Assembly (NCBI GenBank): GCA_030706235.1
Contig: JAUZOY010000004.1
Coordinates: 1-39,800, forward strand
Reading direction: 5' to 3'
DNA length: 39,800 bases
Source of the DNA: Bacteroidota bacterium
Lineage (GTDB): Bacteria > Bacteroidota > Bacteroidia > Bacteroidales > GWE2-29-8
Shown here: piece by piece, positions 11,232-20,970 of the stretch
How positions within the stretch are numbered: position 1 is the first letter of the stretch
Layout: each line of letters starts with the position of its first letter
Translations under genes and position numbers: made by a program
Notes under the pieces: model-generated
Database searches by the model: none
Told to the model about the DNA's origin: nothing
What the model saw: only the letters and a program-made list of their open reading frames with translations

Positions 11232-12191
11232 TCAACTATTAATATTTGTAGTTTGACTAATAAGATATTTATTTCTGTCATGAGAGCTACGTGAGATCAT
11301 TTCTGCAAGAAATCCTGTAAGGAATAACTGGGTTCCTATAATCATTGCAACAAGAGCAAGATAAAAAGCAGGTTTTTCTGTTATATCTCTTTTAATTGTA
11401 CCATAAGATAATTGGTATAGTTTTTCACAAATTATCCATACTGAAACAAAACCTCCGATACCAAATGATAATGTTCCCAAAGTACCAAATAAATGCATTG
11501 GCTTTTTACCAAACTTTGTTACAAATACTATTGAAAGCAAATCGAGGAATCCGTTGATAAATCTTTCAAGACCGAATTTAGTAACACCATATTTTCTTTC
11601 CCTGTGCTGTACTACCTTTTCTCCAATTTTAGTGAACCCGGCCCATTTTGCAATAACAGGTATATATCTGTGCATTTCTCCATAAACTTCAATACTTTTA
11701 ATAACATCAAGTTTATATGCTTTCAATCCACAGTTAAAGTCATGAAGATAAATTCCCGACATTTTCCTGGTAGCCCAGTTAAAGAGTTTTGTAGGAATTG
11801 TTTTTGACAACGGGTCAAATCTTTTCTTTTTCCATCCTGAAACGATATCAAAATTTTCTTCCTTTATCATCCTTACAAGATCGGGAATTTCATCAGGACT
11901 ATCCTGTAAATCTGCATCCATAGTTATTACAACTTCTCCCTGTGCTTTTTCAAATCCCACATTCAGTGCAGCAGATTTTCCGTAATTTCTTCTGAATTTT
12001 ATCCCTTTGATATTATTGTTTTCAAAAGAGAGCTTCTCAATTAAATTCCATGACTTGTCTTTACTTCCGTCATCTACGAAAATTATCTCATAGCTGTAAT
12101 TATATCGATACATTACATCAACTATCCATGCTGATAACTCACCTATAGATTCGTACTCGTTTAAAAGAGGAATTACTACGGATATATCCAT
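11232..12191 (-). CDS. Glycosyltransferase family 2, dolichyl-phosphate mannosyltransferase/GtrB-like, with C-terminal TM helices
   Basis: DISVVIPLLNEYESIGEL, IIFVDDGSKDKSW, VVITMDADLQDSPDEIP motifs; two C-terminal TM helices. Confidence 0.92.
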   Translation of the reverse strand: MDISVVIPLLNEYESIGELSAWIVDVMYRYNYSYEIIFVDDGSKDKSWNLIEKLSFENNNIKGIKFRRNYGKSAALNVGFEKAQGEVVITMDADLQDSPDEIPDLVRMIKEENFDIVSGWKKKRFDPLSKTIPTKLFNWATRKMSGIYLHDFNCGLKAYKLDVIKSIEVYGEMHRYIPVIAKWAGFTKIGEKVVQHRERKYGVTKFGLERFINGFLDLLSIVFVTKFGKKPMHLFGTLGTLSFGIGGFVSVWIICEKLYQLSYGTIKRDITEKPAFYLALVAMIIGTQLFLTGFLAEMISRSSHDRNKYLISQTTNINS

Positions 12192-12769
12192 TACATTACA
12201 TCTTTAAAATTTGAATCATAAGATTTATCTCTTTTTTTTAGAAATGCTGAAGTTATCAGTGATATTATAAATGCCCCGATAGTGCTACTTATCAATCCTT
12301 TAATGTAATACAAATTTGAGTGCATTGAATCACGGCTTTGATCAATTATATTATCAATTTCTTCGTCTGATAATTTGTTAAAACTTTCCATTAATTCACG
12401 ACTTTTATCTAAAAGTCTTTCTATTAAATTAGGATCTATTTTATATAATGTAAATAAGACAAATATTGAAATTATTGAATTGAAAAAACCTATCAATGTT
12501 CCATTAACCAGGGCTTTGCCATAGGAAATATAGCCTCCGAGAATTTTATTTCTGTAATTCATTGTTCCTATGATAATACAAACAATTAAAATGATATTGG
12601 TAACTATATTGACTATGATCTGATGATTAACTAAAAAATTAGATATGTATGATATCAGAATTACAAAAGTAGTAATACCTCCTGCTATCCCTCCATAAAT
12701 AGATGAATTTTTAGCTAAAGATGTATTCTGAATTTGTTGATTTGTCTGATTGTTATTAAAATTTTCCAT
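12191..12769 (-). CDS. DUF4199-like membrane protein
   Basis: Four hydrophobic segments with a charged central loop (NLIERLLDKSRELMESF); typical Bacteroidetes DUF4199 layout directly upstream of a DPM1-like GT2. Confidence 0.7.
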   Translation of the reverse strand: MENFNNNQTNQQIQNTSLAKNSSIYGGIAGGITTFVILISYISNFLVNHQIIVNIVTNIILIVCIIIGTMNYRNKILGGYISYGKALVNGTLIGFFNSIISIFVLFTLYKIDPNLIERLLDKSRELMESFNKLSDEEIDNIIDQSRDSMHSNLYYIKGLISSTIGAFIISLITSAFLKKRDKSYDSNFKDVM

Positions 12770-12795
12770 TAAACAAAAAGTTTAAATTTAATTGA

Positions 12796-12826
12796 CAAAA
12801 GTATTATATTTTTTTCTATTTGATCA
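12796..12826 (-). promoter_or_regulatory. Putative Bacteroidetes promoter for DUF4199-GT2 unit (reverse strand TTG-N20-TACTTTTG)
   Basis: CAAAAGTA at 12796-12803 (TACTTTTG on the minus strand) and CAA at 12824-12826 (TTG on the minus strand), upstream of the 12769 start. Confidence 0.5.
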
Positions 12827-12846
12827 ATAAATATAATTCTGAAATA

Positions 12847-13407
12847 TTAATTATAAGATGGGTTTTCTGGATAATTGGCATATTGTGCAAATTCTTTACC
12901 CATATTAATCAGAGTTTTACGCCAAAGCATTCTTGGTTCTGTATTCATAATAAAATCAGTATCGAATTTTCCCATAAACCATGCATTTTCTTTTAGTTCT
13001 TCTTCAAGTTGACCTTCTGACCATCCGGAATGTCCGACAAAAAATTTAATATTATCTTCATTTATCAGACCGCTTTTTATACTTTCTTTAACAACTTCTG
13101 TTTTTCCGCCCCAGAATAATCCCTTTATAATAGGAATACTATCTTCAATTTGTTCTCCAAGAGTATGGACAAAAAAAAGAAGATCGTTTCTTACAGGTCC
13201 TCCATAAAATAAATTTCCTGAAAAAGGAGGGAAATCTTTAGCTACATTGGTGATCTTGATATCAAGAGGTTTATTCATAATAAAACCAAGAGAACCGCTT
13301 TCATTATGTTCAGCAAGAAGAATTACAGATCTTTTGAAATAGACTTCCTGTAAAAATGGTTCCGCTATTAATAAATTACCTGTTTCCGGCTTATTTTTCT
13401 GAAACAT
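12847..13407 (-). CDS. YqgE/AlgH family protein
   Basis: GNLLIAEPFLQEVYFKRSVILLAEHNESGSLGFIMNKPL, FYGGPV, FVGHSGWSEGQLEEELKENAW signatures; ATG at 13407 preferred over the TTG at 13410. Confidence 0.93.
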   Translation of the reverse strand: MFQKNKPETGNLLIAEPFLQEVYFKRSVILLAEHNESGSLGFIMNKPLDIKITNVAKDFPPFSGNLFYGGPVRNDLLFFVHTLGEQIEDSIPIIKGLFWGGKTEVVKESIKSGLINEDNIKFFVGHSGWSEGQLEEELKENAWFMGKFDTDFIMNTEPRMLWRKTLINMGKEFAQYANYPENPSYN

Positions 13408-13455
13408 CAAATAATAAAATTATTATGGCAGCAATATTACTAAATTTTTATTACA

Positions 13456-15603
13456 TCAGGATTCTGAAAATAAAAAATCTAATTGTCTTTTCTCAATATT
13501 AGCATTTTTTACAATTATTCTGACTTTATCTCCAAGCTTATATTTGTTCCCGTATTTTTGTCCAATAACACAATAATTTTCATCATCAAGGTAATATAAG
13601 TCTTCTTTTATATCATTAAGTCTAACCATTCCTTCGCATTTGTTTTCTTCAATTTCCACAAATATACCCCATTTAGAAACCCCTGAAATATGACCGTCGA
13701 ATTCCTGTCCAACTCTTTCTTTCATAAACTCAACCTGTTTAAATTTTATGGAAGTTCTTTCTGCTTCAGCAGCTTTCTTTTCCATCTCTGATGAATATTT
13801 ACATTGTAATTCAACTTTTTGTGTAGTAGGGAAGGTCTCATTATTCAGGTATAGATAAAGTAATCTGTGTACAATCAGATCAGGGTATCTTCTGATTGGT
13901 GATGTGAAATGAGTATAAAAATCAAAAGCAAGTCCATAATGTCCTTTGTTTTTGACAGTGTAATATGCTTTCTCCATTGTTCTGATAGAAAGCGTCTGGA
14001 TCATATTTTCTTCACCTTTTCCTTCTATTTGTTCAAACAGATCATTAAATGATTTGGCAATATTTTGTCGGGAATTGATTTTCATCTTATATCCAAATTT
14101 TGCAACAAAGCGGGAAAATTCCAGAAGTTTTTCTTTGGTTGGTTCATCATGAACTCTGTAAACCATTGCTTCATGTTTTCTTGGAGTTTTACTTCTCCCT
14201 ATAAGTTCTGCAACTTTTCTGTTTGCCAATAGCATGAAGTCTTCAATAAGCTTGTTTGAATCTTTCATTTCCTTAAAAAAAACATCAATCGGTTTACCGC
14301 TTTTATCAAGTTTAAATTTAACTTCTCCACGTTCAAATGCAATAGAACCTTTTTTAAATCTTTCATCTCTCAGTATTTTTGCTAATTTGTTCAGGGTATT
14401 TATTTCTTCCAGGAATTCACCATCCTGTTGCTCTATTATTTTCTGAACTTCCTGATAGGTGAACCGTCTGTCGGAATGTATTACTGTTTTACCAAACCAT
14501 TCGCTGATAATATTTGCTTTATTATCCATTTCAAATACAGCAGAAAAACATAGCCTGTCCACATTAGGCTTTAATGAGCAGATATCATTGGAGATGTTTT
14601 CCGGTAACATCGGTATAACTCTGTCTACGAGGTATATTGATGTAGCCCTGTTGAATGCATTTTTATCAAGAACACTGCCTTCTTTAACATAATGGGATAC
14701 ATCTGCTATATGTACACCAATTTCCCATTTATTATCATCAATTTTCTTTACGGATAGTGCATCATCAAAGTCTTTGGCATCTTCCGGATCTATTGTAAAA
14801 GTTGTTATATCCCTGTAATCTCTTCTGTTTTTAATCTCTGACTTATTAATTGTTTTTTTTATTTTTTTTGCTTCATCATTAACTTCTTCGGGAAATTCTA
14901 CCGGAAGCTCAAATTCTGCCAATATAGAAGATATTTCAACATCATTATTGCCTGGATATCCTAATACACGAATAATTTCTCCTATAGGATTTTTTGTTCT
15001 TTCAGGCCATTCAATAATTCGGGCAATCGCCTTTTGTCCTTCTTTTGCTCCATTAAGGCATTCAAGAGGAATGTATATATCAACAGGCATAGTTGAACTT
15101 CCTGGATTCAAAAAAGCAAAATGTTTACTTAATCTTACTATCCCTGTGAACTGAGTTTTTGATTGTTTAATTACTTCAACTATTTGTCCTTCCTGTTTTC
15201 TGTTTTTCCTTACCGGGAATAAAAGTACTTTTACTATATCCCCATGAAGTGCATGCTTTGTATTGTTTGGAGCAATATAAATATCTTCATCAAGAGTGTC
15301 TGATATAATATATGCTTTCCCTGTAGATTTCATATCCACCTTACCTGTAATATATGAATTCTGTGCAGTTACTTTTTCAATAAATTCTATATTCTTTTTG
15401 TATTTTCCATGGGATATTTCCTTCAATATTTTTTTTGCAGCAAGATCCTTTAGTAAATTATTGATTTCCTGTCTTTCCTGTCTACTTTTAATACATAGAA
15501 TTTCAGATATTTGTTTATAATTATAACTTTTTTTTCCATTTTTACTAAGTATATCAGTTATTCCTTTAATTAAACTATCTGTTTTTGATTTTTCTTTTGT
15601 CAT
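13456..15603 (-). CDS. rnr: Ribonuclease R
   Basis: RNB domain (DITTFTIDPEDAKDFDDALSVKK...IGVHIADVSHYVKEGS), C-terminal S1 domain; start assigned to ATG at 15603 (MTKEKSKTDS) because the track's start at 15651 lies inside a terminator hairpin. Confidence 0.95.
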   Translation of the reverse strand: MTKEKSKTDSLIKGITDILSKNGKKSYNYKQISEILCIKSRQERQEINNLLKDLAAKKILKEISHGKYKKNIEFIEKVTAQNSYITGKVDMKSTGKAYIISDTLDEDIYIAPNNTKHALHGDIVKVLLFPVRKNRKQEGQIVEVIKQSKTQFTGIVRLSKHFAFLNPGSSTMPVDIYIPLECLNGAKEGQKAIARIIEWPERTKNPIGEIIRVLGYPGNNDVEISSILAEFELPVEFPEEVNDEAKKIKKTINKSEIKNRRDYRDITTFTIDPEDAKDFDDALSVKKIDDNKWEIGVHIADVSHYVKEGSVLDKNAFNRATSIYLVDRVIPMLPENISNDICSLKPNVDRLCFSAVFEMDNKANIISEWFGKTVIHSDRRFTYQEVQKIIEQQDGEFLEEINTLNKLAKILRDERFKKGSIAFERGEVKFKLDKSGKPIDVFFKEMKDSNKLIEDFMLLANRKVAELIGRSKTPRKHEAMVYRVHDEPTKEKLLEFSRFVAKFGYKMKINSRQNIAKSFNDLFEQIEGKGEENMIQTLSIRTMEKAYYTVKNKGHYGLAFDFYTHFTSPIRRYPDLIVHRLLYLYLNNETFPTTQKVELQCKYSSEMEKKAAEAERTSIKFKQVEFMKERVGQEFDGHISGVSKWGIFVEIEENKCEGMVRLNDIKEDLYYLDDENYCVIGQKYGNKYKLGDKVRIIVKNANIEKRQLDFLFSES

Positions 15604-15630
15604 TAGTAAATTTGTTTGTTTATGAATATT

Positions 15631-15656
15631 AAAAAAGCCTTGATTTTTCAAGGCTT
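15631..15656 (-). terminator. Intrinsic terminator downstream of frr
   Basis: AAGCCTTG (15635-15642) / CAAGGCTT (15649-15656), with a T-run on the minus strand (A-run at 15631-15636). Confidence 0.8.
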
Positions 15657-15664
15657 CAGTTTTT

Positions 15665-16228
15665 TTATACAGTCATTATATCTGCTTCCTTCGTTCCAAG
15701 GATCTTATCAATCTTTGTAATATATTGGTTAGTCAATTCCTGAACATCATTTTCCAGCTTTTTTATTACATCTTCCGGAATACTTCCTTTGGAAAGTTTT
15801 TTTGCTGTTTCATTTGCATCACGTCTAATATTTCGAATAGATACCTTTGACGCTTCTGCTTCAGCCTTTGCTTTTTTTACAAGGTCTTTTCTTCTGTCTT
15901 CAGTAAGAGGAGGTACCGGAATACGTACAACAGACCCATCATTAATAGGATTAAATCCAAGGTTTGCATCTCTTATTGCTTTATCAATTGCATTCAGAAA
16001 GTTTTTTTCCCATGGTTGAACTACTATTGTCCTGGGATCAGGAGTATTTATACTTGCTATCTGACTAAGTGCTGTGTTAGTTCCATAATAGTCAATATAA
16101 ACACTTTCAAGCATTTGTGGACTTGCCTTCCCAGCTCTTATTTTAATCAGTTCATGTTCAAGATGAATTATTGCGCTGTTCATTTGCTCTTTGGCATGTT
16201 CAAAACAAAAGTTTACTTCTTCGTTCAT
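15665..16228 (-). CDS. frr: Ribosome recycling factor
   Basis: IRAGKASPQMLESVYIDYYGTNTALSQIASINTPDPRTIVVQPWEKNFLNAIDKAI and RRKDLVKKAKAEAE signatures. Confidence 0.97.
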   Translation of the reverse strand: MNEEVNFCFEHAKEQMNSAIIHLEHELIKIRAGKASPQMLESVYIDYYGTNTALSQIASINTPDPRTIVVQPWEKNFLNAIDKAIRDANLGFNPINDGSVVRIPVPPLTEDRRKDLVKKAKAEAEASKVSIRNIRRDANETAKKLSKGSIPEDVIKKLENDVQELTNQYITKIDKILGTKEADIMTV

Positions 16229-16379
16229 AAACTATAATTTGTATTCAATTAAATTTACATTATTTCATGACTGCAAACTTACAATTTTTTTTTAAATTGT
16301 AAAGCTTTAATCATATAAATTCATATAACTTTAACTTTTAATGTCAATTTTTATTGCTTTCACTTCTTTTGTATATAAA

Positions 16380-16413
16380 AAAGATTCCATTCTTTTTTAA
16401 GAATAGAATCTTT
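16380..16413 (-). terminator. Intrinsic terminator downstream of fabH
   Basis: AAAGATTCcATTCTT (16380-16394) / AAGAATaGAATCTTT (16399-16413) hairpin with a single mismatch; A/T-rich flank. Confidence 0.7.
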
Positions 16414-16439
16414 GATTTTTTTTAATTAAGCATTAATAA

Positions 16440-17435
16440 TTAACTATTGTATGCCCATTTCAGATAGATCGAGCCCCAAGTAAATCCGCCTCCGAATGCT
16501 GCAAGTATAAGGTTATCTCCTTTTTTAAGTTTATTTTCCCATTGTGCAAGGCATGAGGGAATTGTTGCTGAAGTTGTATTACCGTATTTATGTATATTTA
16601 GCATAACTTTTTCAGCCGGAAGCCCCATTCTTCTGCTTGTTGCTTCAATTATTCGAATATTTGCCTGGTGAGGAACTAACCATGCAATATCTTCTGATTT
16701 TAAATTGTTTTTTTCCATTATTTCTGCTGATACGTCTGCCATTAAAGTAACAGCAAATTTAAAAACAGGTTGCCCTTCCTGATAAATGAAATGTAATCTT
16801 TGATCAACAGTTTCATGAGATGGAGGCAAAATTGAACCACCTGCTTTCATATGTAAATGAACACGACCTGAACCGTCCGTTTTCAAAATAGAGTCCATTA
16901 TACCGTCACCTTCATCTGAAGGCTCCAGTAATACCGCTGCTGCTCCATCTCCAAAAAGTATACATGTCGCACGGTCAGTATAATCTGTTATTGATGACAT
17001 TTTATCTGAACCTACAACAATAACTTTTTTATGAGTACCTGATTCAACAAACTTTGAGCCAGTAATTAATGCATATATAAACCCGGAGCATGAAGCATTT
17101 ACATCATAACTAAATGCGTTTTTAATCCCCACTTTGTCGCAAATAATATTTGCAGTAGCAGGAAACAACATATCTGGTGTAACTGTACTACATATAAGCA
17201 AATCAATTTCATCCGGAGAAATATTTCTCTTTCGGAGTAATTCTTTTACTGCGTTAGCTCCCATATCAGATGTACCTACTCCTTCTCCTTTAAGAATTCT
17301 TCTTTCCGAAATTCCACAGCGTGTCATGATCCATTCATTATTTGTATCTACCATCCTGCTAAGTTCTTCATTAGTCAGAATATAGTCCGGAAACCAAGCG
17401 CTTACAGCTGTTATAGCTGCTCTAACTTTATTCAT
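16440..17435 (-). CDS. fabH: 3-oxoacyl-ACP synthase III
   Basis: [11 protein letters not shown] active-site Cys region, [25 protein letters not shown] motifs. Confidence 0.96.
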   Translation of the reverse strand: MNKVRAAITAVSAWFPDYILTNEELSRMVDTNNEWIMTRCGISERRILKGEGVGTSDMGANAVKELLRKRNISPDEIDLLICSTVTPDMLFPATANIICDKVGIKNAFSYDVNASCSGFIYALITGSKFVESGTHKKVIVVGSDKMSSITDYTDRATCILFGDGAAAVLLEPSDEGDGIMDSILKTDGSGRVHLHMKAGGSILPPSHETVDQRLHFIYQEGQPVFKFAVTLMADVSAEIMEKNNLKSEDIAWLVPHQANIRIIEATSRRMGLPAEKVMLNIHKYGNTTSATIPSCLAQWENKLKKGDNLILAAFGGGFTWGSIYLKWAYNS

Positions 17436-17447
17436 TTTTTATTAATT

Positions 17448-18413
17448 TTAAGACTGTACAGTATTTTGAGTGAATTTTCTCAATGCTTTTTTTATTTTTC
17501 CAGATAGTTTAGCTTTTGAAATATCTCTGGATTGTAGAATCATATTTTTAATTGCAAGTGGACTTGATATTCCATGACCAATAAGAACAGTAGAATTAAT
17601 TCCCAGAATTGGAGTTCCTCCAATATTCTCATAATTAAATTTCTCTAAATAATCGTCGTGGAAATTTCTTTTCTTAAAGATTCTATAGAATGATTCCATC
17701 TGTTTGAGTACTATATTTCCCGTAAATCCATCACAAACAATTACATCAGCTTTGTCTTTTATTAAATCCCTGCTTTCAATATTTCCAATGAAATTGAAAT
17801 CTTTATTATCTTTCATTAGTTTAAAAGTAGACTGGGTAAGTATGTTACCTTTTTCTTCTTCAGTACCAATGTTTAATAATCCAACTTTAGGATTTTTAAT
17901 ATTTAATACATATTCTGCGTAAATTGAACCGAGTATTCCAAATTGATACATTACATCGGGACGGGCATCCGGATTAGTTCCTACATCTAGCATTACACCG
18001 ACTGAACCGTTTTCTTTAGGTAAAGAAACTGATGTACATGGGCGAATTATACCTTCGATAGCATTAATACAATATATTGACCCTACTAACATTGCGCCTG
18101 TATTTCCTGCACTTGCAAATGAATCAATCTGTTTTTTTTTAAGCATATCAAATCCAATAACTATGCTGGAATCAGGTTTTTGAGTAAATGCCTTTGTCGG
18201 GTGTTCATTCATTTCAATAGTTTCTGATGTATGAACTATTTTAAATTTTTCAGGACTGACATTCTCTTCTTCAAGTATAGACAATATCTCATTTTTATTG
18301 CCTATCAGAAATATTTGTTCATCGGCAGATAATTCATTGATAGCGAGTATTGCTCCCATAACTGTAGCTTTAGGAGCATAGTCGCCACCCATTACATCTA
18401 AACCAATTCTCAT
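17448..18413 (-). CDS. plsX: Phosphate acyltransferase PlsX
   Basis: MRIGLDVMGGDYAPKATVMGA, SFASAGNTGAML, VCDGFTGNIVLK signatures. Confidence 0.97.
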   Translation of the reverse strand: MRIGLDVMGGDYAPKATVMGAILAINELSADEQIFLIGNKNEILSILEEENVSPEKFKIVHTSETIEMNEHPTKAFTQKPDSSIVIGFDMLKKKQIDSFASAGNTGAMLVGSIYCINAIEGIIRPCTSVSLPKENGSVGVMLDVGTNPDARPDVMYQFGILGSIYAEYVLNIKNPKVGLLNIGTEEEKGNILTQSTFKLMKDNKDFNFIGNIESRDLIKDKADVIVCDGFTGNIVLKQMESFYRIFKKRNFHDDYLEKFNYENIGGTPILGINSTVLIGHGISSPLAIKNMILQSRDISKAKLSGKIKKALRKFTQNTVQS

Positions 18414-18440
18414 GCTTGTATTAGTTTAAAAGATAGAATA

Positions 18441-18626
18441 CTAAACTGCTACTGATTTTTCAATAGCTAATTGTCCTTTATAATAACCGCACTGATTACA
18501 AACTCTATGATATAATACAGGAGAACCGCAATTTGAGCAAACAATTATTGTACTTGCAGTTGCCTTGTAATGTGTTCTTCTTTTATGTTTTCTTTCCTTC
18601 GAAATTCTACGTTTGGGATGTGCCAT
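18441..18626 (-). CDS. rpmF: 50S ribosomal protein L32 (zinc-binding C+ form)
   Basis: MAHPKRRISKERKHKRRTHYKA; CxxC...CxxC (CSNCGSPVLYHRVCNQCG). Confidence 0.97.
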   Translation of the reverse strand: MAHPKRRISKERKHKRRTHYKATASTIIVCSNCGSPVLYHRVCNQCGYYKGQLAIEKSVAV

Positions 18627-18645
18627 TTTATGTATTTATATTTAT

Positions 18646-19188
18646 TTAGTTATTATTCAAATTCTTTAATATGTTCCAACGGGGATCAAAATCATCCTCT
18701 ATGTCTTCTTTTGTTAAATGTTCATTTAATTTTGAAATAATTTCAGGATTACAAGACGGGGTCCCGTTATTATTTTCAGGATGAACCAATTTATATGGCA
18801 GTGACAATACAATATACTCATATATATAATGAGCAATATTTATCTGATTATCAGATTCATTAATAACAATAACCTCGTCTGATTCTTCAAATATTTTTGT
18901 TCCGAATTTTGCTATAAGTCTGTTTTCTGCACTTATATTGAAATCGAAATTATCCAAACACCTGTCACATGGGACATTTACTGTTCCATTAATCTTAAAA
19001 TCAAGAATCAACATATTGACCTTTTTTTCAAGTTTTAATTCAACTTTAAGTTTTCCTGTCTTTATCTCTGAATATTCAAAATTTTCAAAGAACGAATTGT
19101 CTATCGAATATTCAAAGTGATGTTTTCCAACGTTTAATCCTCCAAAGGATATCGTAAACTCTCTAATCTGTTTCAATTTGATAAACAT
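18646..19188 (-). CDS. DUF177 (YceD-like) family protein
   Basis: Position directly upstream of rpmF; VPCDRCLDNFDFNI CxxC motif and C-terminal DPRWNILKNLN. Confidence 0.88.
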   Translation of the reverse strand: MFIKLKQIREFTISFGGLNVGKHHFEYSIDNSFFENFEYSEIKTGKLKVELKLEKKVNMLILDFKINGTVNVPCDRCLDNFDFNISAENRLIAKFGTKIFEESDEVIVINESDNQINIAHYIYEYIVLSLPYKLVHPENNNGTPSCNPEIISKLNEHLTKEDIEDDFDPRWNILKNLNNN

Positions 19189-19535
19189 TTAACAACGTGC
19201 AAAAGTAAAAAGAATTTTTAAATACATACCTAATTTTTTATTAAGGTATAGCTAAAGTTATATTTAATTATAAGTATCTATCGAATTTCCTTAGTTATGT
19301 TTTTAATCAAAAGCACTATCAATCTATACAATAAAACCTTTCTTTATGTTGAATATCTCTATTATATTCCCTTTCTAAAATATACTATAAAAGTTTTTTT
19401 AATTTTATAAATTAGTTATAAAATACTATTCATTTTTTTATATTGACAGAAATATTTAATGAAAATATGCTGCTATTTTGTTATCACTTAAAGTTATTTC
19501 ACCTTATTTCTTCTCTTGTGTTAGGATTGATTTTT

Positions 19536-19603
19536 TTTTATTTGGTATTTGAATTTCTTTATTAAGCCAGAATATAGAACGCAGAATTTTTTACCAAATA
19601 AAA
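19536..19603. repeat. 12-bp perfect inverted repeat with 44-nt spacer in ORF-free intergenic region
   Basis: TTTTATTTGGTA (19536-19547) and TACCAAATAAAA (19592-19603). Confidence 0.7.
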
Positions 19604-19695
19604 CCTACCTGATCTGCATTTATTGTTTATATCGTTATCTCTTCAGTGAATTGATATGATGTAGTTATGTGTAATATTTGGAAAATACACATTAC

Positions 19696-20349
19696 TTATC
19701 TTTTATCTATAGGAATCTTTTTCTTAGCAAAGATATCTATTTTGGATTCTTCCCCTTTAAAAAGTCTTATTATGTTTTTGGTATGAGTAATTGGAACAAG
19801 TATTGCAACTGATACTGAAAAAATTACCTGTGAAGGATAGCCCATATTAAATAAAAATATTGATATAGCAGGGAAACTTATTGCTGTTATTATAGAACCA
19901 AGTGAAACGTATCTTGTTAATATAAATATTACCATAAATATACCAAGACCTATTAGAGCAGGAAATGTGAAAATTGTAAGCCCAATACCTAAAAGTGTTG
20001 AAATACCTTTGCCTCCTTTAAACCCTATATAAATTGGCAAAACATGACCTATAATTGCAGCAAAACCTAGAATTATTTCAAGATTAATATACGATTCACC
20101 TGTAAGAATACCCCTAAGGTAAAATATATATGCAATTTTTACTGCAAGAAACCCTTTTAATGCATCAAGGATTAGTACAGGAAGTCCTGCATTTAATCCA
20201 AGTACTCTTATTGTATTAGTTGCTCCGGCATTACCGCTACCATGTTTTCTGACATCAATGCCATAAAAGGTTTTTCCAATGATGATTGCAAAAGGAATTG
20301 CACCTATTAAATAAGCAATTATAAAAGCAATTATAAATTCCAATATCAT
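19696..20349 (-). CDS. plsY: Glycerol-3-phosphate acyltransferase PlsY
   Basis: YLIGAIPFAIIIGKTFYGIDVRKHGSGNAGATNTIRVLG and GFKGGKGISTLLG motifs. Confidence 0.96.
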   Translation of the reverse strand: MILEFIIAFIIAYLIGAIPFAIIIGKTFYGIDVRKHGSGNAGATNTIRVLGLNAGLPVLILDALKGFLAVKIAYIFYLRGILTGESYINLEIILGFAAIIGHVLPIYIGFKGGKGISTLLGIGLTIFTFPALIGLGIFMVIFILTRYVSLGSIITAISFPAISIFLFNMGYPSQVIFSVSVAILVPITHTKNIIRLFKGEESKIDIFAKKKIPIDKR

Positions 20350-20364
20350 ATATTTTTATGTTAA

Positions 20365-20886
20365 TTATTTACAATATTTCTTAATCCAGGTTTTTGCATC
20401 ATCATACCCCAACTCAAGGGCTTTTTGCCAGTCTATACAACATCCTGTCATATCTTTTAAATAATATTTTGAATTACCTCTGTTGAAATATGCCATTGCA
20501 TTGTCTGGTTTCAATTTTATAGCTAGTGAATAATCCGCAATACCTCCTTCAAAATCATTCATCCCGGTTTTGATGCGACCACGGTTAAAATATGCTTCAT
20601 AGTTATCGGGAAGTAATTCAATTACTTTATTAAAATCAGCCAGAGCATCATCAAGTAAATTTAGTTCAAAACGACATTTTCCTCTGATATAGTATGCAAC
20701 TCCATTTTCAGGAACAATCTGAATTAGTTTATTGAATGAAATTATTGCTCCATTATAATTTTTCTGTTCGAATTTTTCGTAGCCATCTTTTAGATACTTT
20801 TCTATTTCCTTATTATTTTGACAGAGCCCTCTTTCACATCTAAGAAATGCAATAAATAAAATAAATATTACAACCTTACTTTTCAT
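20365..20886 (-). CDS. Secreted tetratricopeptide repeat protein
   Basis: Signal peptide, then about three TPR units (AYYIRGKCRFELNLLDDALADFNKVIELLPDNYEAYFNRGRIK...). Confidence 0.88.
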   Translation of the reverse strand: MKSKVVIFILFIAFLRCERGLCQNNKEIEKYLKDGYEKFEQKNYNGAIISFNKLIQIVPENGVAYYIRGKCRFELNLLDDALADFNKVIELLPDNYEAYFNRGRIKTGMNDFEGGIADYSLAIKLKPDNAMAYFNRGNSKYYLKDMTGCCIDWQKALELGYDDAKTWIKKYCK

Positions 20887-20970
20887 CTATTTAAATTTGA
20901 TAATGTAGTTGTATATTCTTATATACAGGATGTACATTTTAAAATTGGAAAATTTACGGATTAATTATAT

